64,000 bases of DNA, from the NCBI RefSeq assembly GCF_041431415.1, contig NZ_CP107845.1, positions 8,060,001 through 8,124,000 on the forward strand, given 5' to 3'. This DNA is from Streptomyces sp. NBC_00513. GTDB taxonomy: Bacteria > Actinomycetota > Actinomycetes > Streptomycetales > Streptomycetaceae. The notes beneath the pieces are model-generated. The model saw only the letters and a program-made list of their open reading frames with translations, made no database searches and was not told the origin of the DNA. The translations under genes and the position numbers were made by a program. Position 1 is the stretch's first letter, and each line of letters opens with the position of its first letter. Shown piece after piece: positions 60,060 through 64,000 of the stretch.

Positions 60060-60449
60060 TTATCGGGCGAGGAGGGCGCTCACGGTCTTCCCGCCGGCCG
60101 GCCAAGGGGTGACGGCGGTGGTGTGGGCGAGGCGGTTGACCATGGGCCAGCCGAATCCGCCGGTGCCGCCCTTCAGGTCCGGGGTGCGCATGCGCGGTGC
60201 CCGCGGACTGTCGTCGTACACGGCAACCTCGATGCCGTCGGGGTGCGCGGTCAGGTTCATGGTGGCGGTGCCGCCGCCGTGGCGCAGAGCGTTGGTGACG
60301 AGCTCGGAGACGACCATGACCACGGTTTCGGCGGCCTCGGCCGCGATGACCGGCAGGAGGTCTTCCAAGAAGCGCCGGGCGCTCTCGCGCGCTCCGGCGA
60401 TGGAGGTCCCGCAGCGGCCGGGGGCGACGGTGACGCTCATCGTGTCCAT
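60060..60449 (-). CDS. HATPase anti-sigma factor / serine kinase, RsbW-like (2)
   Basis: 129 residues from ATG 60449 (MDTMSVTVAPG; an ATG at 60440 is also possible). N-box VVSELVTNALRHGGGTATMN, divergent G1 (VAVYDDSPRAPRMR) and G2 GGTGGFGWPMVNRLA. Close in length and motifs to the protein at 49157, with the same position relative to a leader cassette: each lies on the - strand just before a MerR leader (B and C). It probably phosphorylates STAS partners; whether it also binds a sigma factor is unknown. Confidence 0.9.
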   Translation of the reverse strand: MDTMSVTVAPGRCGTSIAGARESARRFLEDLLPVIAAEAAETVVMVVSELVTNALRHGGGTATMNLTAHPDGIEVAVYDDSPRAPRMRTPDLKGGTGGFGWPMVNRLAHTTAVTPWPAGGKTVSALLAR

Positions 60450-60620
60450 CGGATCACCTGGTCCCTGATCGTCGCCGTCCTGTCCTGTCCGTGCGGTTCT
60501 TGTGCCCCGACCTGTGCGGGTTACCCCGTCGATGACCGACTTGCGTGCCCGGCCGCCGCGACGGTCGCCCGAGGTCGATTACCTCGCAGTCGAGCGCGCG
60601 GAAATCTATGCCGGCTGGAT

Positions 60621-60649
60621 TAGACATCGGGCGGTGGTGTGGTTATGGT
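60621..60649 (+). promoter_or_regulatory. Conserved promoter of leader copy C
   Basis: TAGACA (60621-60626), 17 bases, TATGGT (60644-60649), preceded by AAATCTATGCC as in copies A and B. Confidence 0.75.
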
Positions 60650-60655
60650 TTCTCT

Positions 60656-61386
60656 CGTAACCCAGAAGGACCGCAGGGCCTGGCAGAGACGAACTGGCAG
60701 GCAGCAGTACAAGTAGTACCTGTAGTTGCAGTACGCATGACGGTGCGGTGGTGGAGTGTCGAAGCCAGTTTTGTGCAGGTCGGCGACGGGACTGGCGACC
60801 GGACCGGGTGGCCCGCGGTGATCAGGGGCCACCACGAGCAGTACCGCAGTAGCAGCACCCAGCAGTACACGCAGTTCGCAGTACCAGCAGTAAATGCAGT
60901 TCGCGGTACCTCGGTGTGGGCGTCGATTGTGGGCGTGTGTGCCGGGAAGTTCGGCAGTGGGGTTCTAAGCCAGAGTTGATGCAGGTTGGGCGACGGGGCT
61001 GGCTGCCGAAGACGTGGCGCTTGATCAGGTCACGAGCAGTACACGCAGTACGCAGTATCAGCAGTATCGAGTGGAGCAGTACCAGTAGTTCCAGCAGTAT
61101 GTAGTCCCCATTTGGTATGTAGTTGATCCCGAGGGATGAACGGAGGAATTGGCGCCATCAGGATCGCCCGGACGCAAGTGTCGAGTCCGGGTACCGCAGG
61201 ACATCGTTTGTGAGGTGGTCTCCGGTCAAGCAACCGCGATCCCCGTACACCCGACGGCATTCAGGTCGGGTCGGCGGAAACAGTAGGCCGGCGCAGGACT
61301 AGGGCCGGTAGATGGTGTAGCAGTTCCTTCGGGGCCCCGGTGCCACAGGCACCGGGGCCCCTCCACGCGTTTCACAGAGAGGTGCG
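60656..61386 (+). ncRNA. Conserved structured leader RNA, copy C
   Basis: About 731 nt, collinear with copies A and B. Small stem CCCGGAC (61167-61173) / GTCCGGG (61185-61191); terminal hairpin GGGGCCCCGGTGCC (61331-61344) / 61348-61361, with a third compensated version. GCAGT words are present. The first internal block is one base shorter than in copy A, so any short peptide frame there is not kept. Confidence 0.7.
61331..61361 (+). terminator. GC hairpin at the end of leader copy C
   Basis: Perfect 14-base stem around ACA, 26 bases before the ATG, closer than in copies A and B. Confidence 0.65.
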
Positions 61387-61737
61387 ATGACGGCAGCAAC
61401 CCCGACCGGCCCGCTGGGCGGTCACCTGGACGACGACGATTACCCCGCCTACACGATGGGTCGGGCCGCCGCCATGCTCGGCACCACCCAAGGCTTCCTC
61501 CGCGCCATCGGAGACGCCCGTTTGATCACCCCGCTCCGCTCGGAGGGCGGTCACCGCCGCTACTCCCGCTACCAGCTGCGGATCGCGGCCCGCGCCAGGG
61601 AGCTCGTCGACCAGGGCACGCCGATCGAGTCGGCCTGCCGCATCGTCATCCTCGAAGACCAGCTGGAAGAGGCCCAACGCCTCAACGCCGAATACCGCAA
61701 TGCCGCCGCGGCGACGGACCCGCCTCCCGCAACGTGA
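61387..61737 (+). CDS. Small MerR-like HTH regulator, copy C
   Basis: 116 residues. It has a different N-terminal tail ([20 protein letters not shown]) but the same winged helix as copies A and B ([57 protein letters not shown]). It is followed by a cold-shock gene 250 bp downstream, where copies A and B are followed by STAS genes. The GAGGTG site and spacing are the same. Confidence 0.88.
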   Translation: MTAATPTGPLGGHLDDDDYPAYTMGRAAAMLGTTQGFLRAIGDARLITPLRSEGGHRRYSRYQLRIAARARELVDQGTPIESACRIVILEDQLEEAQRLNAEYRNAAAATDPPPAT

Positions 61738-61988
61738 ATCGGTGCGTGCCCGCCGGCACGTTCGTTCTCCTGCGCGCGCTCTCGATGGAGTGCGGCGTAC
61801 GAGTCGTTTCACGTGGTGACGGAGGGTGCCGGCGTGTAGCGTCGGGCTCAAGCTGTCGTGGTTCGGAAGTTCCCTTTGCCCACGCCTTCGGCGTGGGCGT
61901 TTTGCTGTGCTGTGCCGCAGGAACCAGGGCGATCACCTCCGTCTTCCGCAGGGTGCGGGAGGCGTTCAATCGACTGGAAGGCATGAAT

Positions 61989-62192
61989 ATGGCTACGGGA
62001 ACTGTGAAGTGGTTCAACGCGGAGAAGGGCTTCGGTTTCATCGCCCAGGACGGCGGCGGCCCGGACGTCTTCGCTCACTACTCGGCGATCAACTCCTCGG
62101 GCTTCCGCGAGCTCCTGGAGGGCCAGGTCGTCACGTTCGACGTGACCCAGGGCCAGAAGGGCCCCCAGGCCGAGAACATCAACCCGGCCTGA
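61989..62192 (+). CDS. Cold-shock protein (CspA family), copy 2
   Basis: 67 residues from ATG 61989, seven bases after GGAAGG; the ATG at 61983 is too close to that site. [20 protein letters not shown] has RNP1 and [20 protein letters not shown] has RNP2 (DVFAHY). A nucleic acid chaperone, very similar to the copy at 54197. It lies downstream of leader cassette C. Confidence 0.97.
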   Translation: MATGTVKWFNAEKGFGFIAQDGGGPDVFAHYSAINSSGFRELLEGQVVTFDVTQGQKGPQAENINPA

Positions 62193-62276
62193 CCCACCCC
62201 ATCCAGGACCGTACGGGCGCCCACAGTTCCGGCTGGGGACCTCATCCCCGCGGTGCCGGCAGGGCTCCAGGTGTAC

Positions 62277-62318
62277 CGGATCAGGGCCGCGCGGCAGACG
62301 CTGCGCGGCCCTGATCCG
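62277..62318 (+). terminator. Terminator after cold-shock gene 2
   Basis: CGGATCAGGGCCGCGC (62277-62292) pairs perfectly with 62303-62318 around a 10-base loop. Confidence 0.85.
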
Positions 62319-62619
62319 CGTCGAGGCCGGCTCGCCGCGGCCTTCGGCGGGGCAGCGTGCGCGCCTGCACTCTGCGAGGGACAACTGCGAGGCCGCCGGC
62401 CGGCCGCTGCAAGGCCCAGACGCGGCGCCTTGGTCGCGGCCGCCGACCGCGATGAGCGACGCGTGTACGGGCTCCTTCGGTCGTGTTCCGGCTGGAGCTC
62501 ATCGAACGCGGGCGTCAGCGGATGCGTCCCTCGAATGTCCGACGCATGCCGGGGAATGAGGAGGGTCGATACGATCCGAGAGCCTTGGGCCTGGGTGTCG
62601 AGGGGGAGGGGACGAAGCT
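62319..62619. other. Intergenic region without a supported gene
   Basis: Only shadow frames rich in Arg and Gly. It probably holds the promoter of the PRC-like gene. Confidence 0.4.
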
Positions 62620-62961
62620 GTGGGCAGCGTGTGGATGTACGCGCAGGACAGCGGATACACGTCGCGCCAGTCACTGGTGGGCTTCACCGTGGAGGCCGCC
62701 GATGGCGCCATCGGGCACGTGGACCGTCAGCAGGACCAGCCCGGCAGACAACACCTGGTGGTCGATACCGGCATGTGGGTGTTCGGCCAGAGCGTGCTGA
62801 TCCCGGCGGGCGCCGTCACCGTCATCGACACCGAAACGCAGACGGTGAAGGTCGCACCGAGCCGCGAGCAGATCAAAGCCGCTCCACGGTTCGCCACCGA
62901 CAGCGATACAGCCGACCACCGCTATCTGTCCGCGGTCGGCAACTACTACCTCTCCCTGTGA
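62620..62961 (+). CDS. PRC-barrel-like small protein
   Basis: 113 residues from GTG 62620, after a GAGGGGGAGGGG run. MYAQDSGYTSRQSLVGFTVE, ADGAIGHVDRQQDQPGRQHL and VVDTGMWVFGQSVLIPAGAV follow the PRC-barrel pattern (a GxxVxxxDGxxGxVxD strand, then a VLIPxxxV strand). Such proteins bind RNA or protein partners or act as stress-linked adaptors; the substrate is unknown. A frameshifted paralogue lies at 57893. Its intact frame was the guide for spotting that break. Confidence 0.8.
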   Translation: MGSVWMYAQDSGYTSRQSLVGFTVEAADGAIGHVDRQQDQPGRQHLVVDTGMWVFGQSVLIPAGAVTVIDTETQTVKVAPSREQIKAAPRFATDSDTADHRYLSAVGNYYLSL

Positions 62962-63192
62962 CACCGAGCGCAGTCGGCTTCCAGGCAGGTCTCCCCGCGC
63001 GTGGTCGGCAGGGAGCGAATATCGGCTCTCACGTGATCTGAGACCGGATCACTCGTGTGGTGTGCGTCCCGAGCCGGACACCACACCCCGGGGGCGCGCC
63101 CGCGTATCGGAGCGCATTCCCGGCTGCCGGAGCGGCGCACCGTGGTTGGGCCCGCCGCTCCAGCAAACCACCCCAAGCGGGGCAAGCCGGAA
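62962..63192. other. Intergenic region without a supported gene
   Basis: No frame with a family motif; nothing seen. Confidence 0.4.
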
Positions 63193-63372
63193 TCAGGTGG
63201 TGTGAGGCGGGCGGGCTGCCGGTTCGCCTTCGCGTCGGTTGGGGCAGGACCTCTCATGCACGATGACTCCGCCTTCGGGGCCGCCTATCGCCAGGGCCCG
63301 GGCTCCGCACCGCCCGCAAATGGGTGGCCGACCGTCCTTTTCACCGGTGGGTCGCGCGGGGCGCGCGTTCAT
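63193..63372 (-). CDS. Possible small Cys-containing protein
   Basis: 59 residues from ATG 63372. RPPICGRCGARALAIGGPEG then GVIVHERSCPNRREGEP contains CxxC and a later Cys, which could be part of a zinc ribbon. No convincing ribosome site, and the fourth ligand is unclear. It may be a shadow frame. The longer frame upstream (to 63516) is Arg-rich and unlikely. Confidence 0.3.
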   Translation of the reverse strand: MNARPARPTGEKDGRPPICGRCGARALAIGGPEGGVIVHERSCPNRREGEPAARPPHTT

Positions 63373-63607
63373 GAGGCGGGCCTTGTCCTGGGGCAGGCCC
63401 GTACCTCGTTGTCGGTGTTGTGGACTCCTGGCCGGCTGGAGATCTTTCCGCGGGAGACGGCGCCGGCGGTGGGTTTCCTGCCGCAGGCGAAGCAGGCCCG
63501 GCCTGTCAACGGCCATTGAGATGCCCAGGTGGGCGGCCGTCGGGTGTCCGGGCTGGTGGCCATCAGAAATCCATGCCTGTGGCCAGTGGTGTTCCTGGGG
63601 GTGGGGG

Positions 63608-64000
63608 TCAGGTCAAGGGGACCACGCCCTTGCCGGCGAGGGCCTCGGCGAGGCGGTGCGAGTCACTGGTGGTGGTCACCAGGTGAGCATGGTGCATGAG
63701 GCGGTCGGTGCTGGCCCCGGCGAGAGTCTTGGGCATGATCGTGTCGAACCCTGAGGGGTGGATGTTGCTGGTCACCGCGATCGAGCGGCGTTCATAGGCG
63801 GCGTCGATGATCCGGTAGAACGCCTCGGCGGCGTCCTCGCCGACCGGAAGCAGGCCGATGTCGTCGATCACGATCAGATCGGCCCGGCAGATCCGGGCGA
63901 CCGTGCGGGCGGTCGAGCCGTCGACCTTCGACTTGCCGATCGCGGCGGCGAGGGTCTCCAGGGTGAACCAGGCGACCCGCAGGTCCTTCTCGATCGCGGC
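63608..64000 (-). CDS. istB: IS21-type IstB ATPase, 3' part (5' end outside window)
   Basis: The - strand frame is open to the right edge. It reads AAIEKDLRVAWFTLETLAAA, then the Walker B motif LIVIDDIGLLP, sensor region ERRSIAVTSNIHPSGFDTIM and C-terminal STDRLMHHAHLVTTTSDSHR, ending in TGA at 63608. This is the DnaA-like ATPase that helps IS21-family transposases choose a target. The Walker A motif and the istA transposase gene should lie to the right. It marks a mobile element at the border of the window. Confidence 0.88.
   Translation of the reverse strand, partial: AAIEKDLRVAWFTLETLAAAIGKSKVDGSTARTVARICRADLIVIDDIGLLPVGEDAAEAFYRIIDAAYERRSIAVTSNIHPSGFDTIMPKTLAGASTDRLMHHAHLVTTTSDSHRLAEALAGKGVVPLT

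Noticed and set aside
62253..63041. 262-residue frame across the second PRC-like gene
   Set aside because: Shadow frame in a different phase from the PRC gene, Arg-rich, no motif.

Overview
The window is very GC-rich, with near-saturated G/C third codon positions, giant modular type I polyketide synthases, SigB/SigF-type partner-switching genes and actinobacterial IS3 and IS21 elements. Together these point to a Streptomyces or a close relative. Nothing here was checked against a database; names rest on motifs and on remembered family sequences.

Region 1 (1-30441) is the 3' end of a modular type I PKS cluster, all on the + strand: three synthase genes and a free type II thioesterase. Synthase A is cut by the left edge (AT-KR-ACP then KS-AT-KR-ACP). 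Synthase B carries KS-AT-KR-ACP and KS-AT-DH-ER-KR-ACP. Synthase C carries KS-AT-KR-ACP and KS-AT-KR-ACP-TE. Five ATs look malonyl-type; the last looks methylmalonyl-type. All KRs except the one paired with DH/ER are tryptophan (A) type. The inferred product end is a 2-methyl polyol acyl chain, with hydroxyls at C3, C5, C9, C11 and C13 and a reduced C7, released by the TE.

Region 2 (30442-32100) is a scar: the last codons of an amidohydrolase, a decayed IS3-family element with a frameshifted and internally deleted transposase, and the first part of an HTH regulator stopped by TAG at an expected Trp codon.

Region 3 (32475-39510) has two small phage-like genes (a CGWC membrane protein and a 51-residue Cys-rich protein) and an 1827-residue protein made of 18 Ig-like repeats with about 66 cysteines and no signal peptide. 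The intergenic DNA before it holds direct repeats, a 16-bp palindrome and a long inverted repeat.

Region 4 (41199-62961) is dense in stress regulation: an overlapping rsbQ-rsbP-STAS operon, three further STAS proteins, a GAF-PP2C phosphatase, two HATPase anti-sigma proteins, one SigB/SigF-type sigma factor, two cold-shock proteins, a DEAD-box helicase with CBS and SCO5918-like genes, and PRC-barrel-like proteins. Three times in about 16 kb the same cassette recurs: a conserved promoter, a roughly 720-nt structured leader full of GCAGT words, a strong GC hairpin, and a small MerR-like HTH gene. Two leader stems show compensatory base changes between copies. I do not recognise this RNA, and it is the most interesting candidate for an undescribed system here.

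The right edge (63608-64000) is the C-terminal part of an IS21-type IstB ATPase on the - strand.
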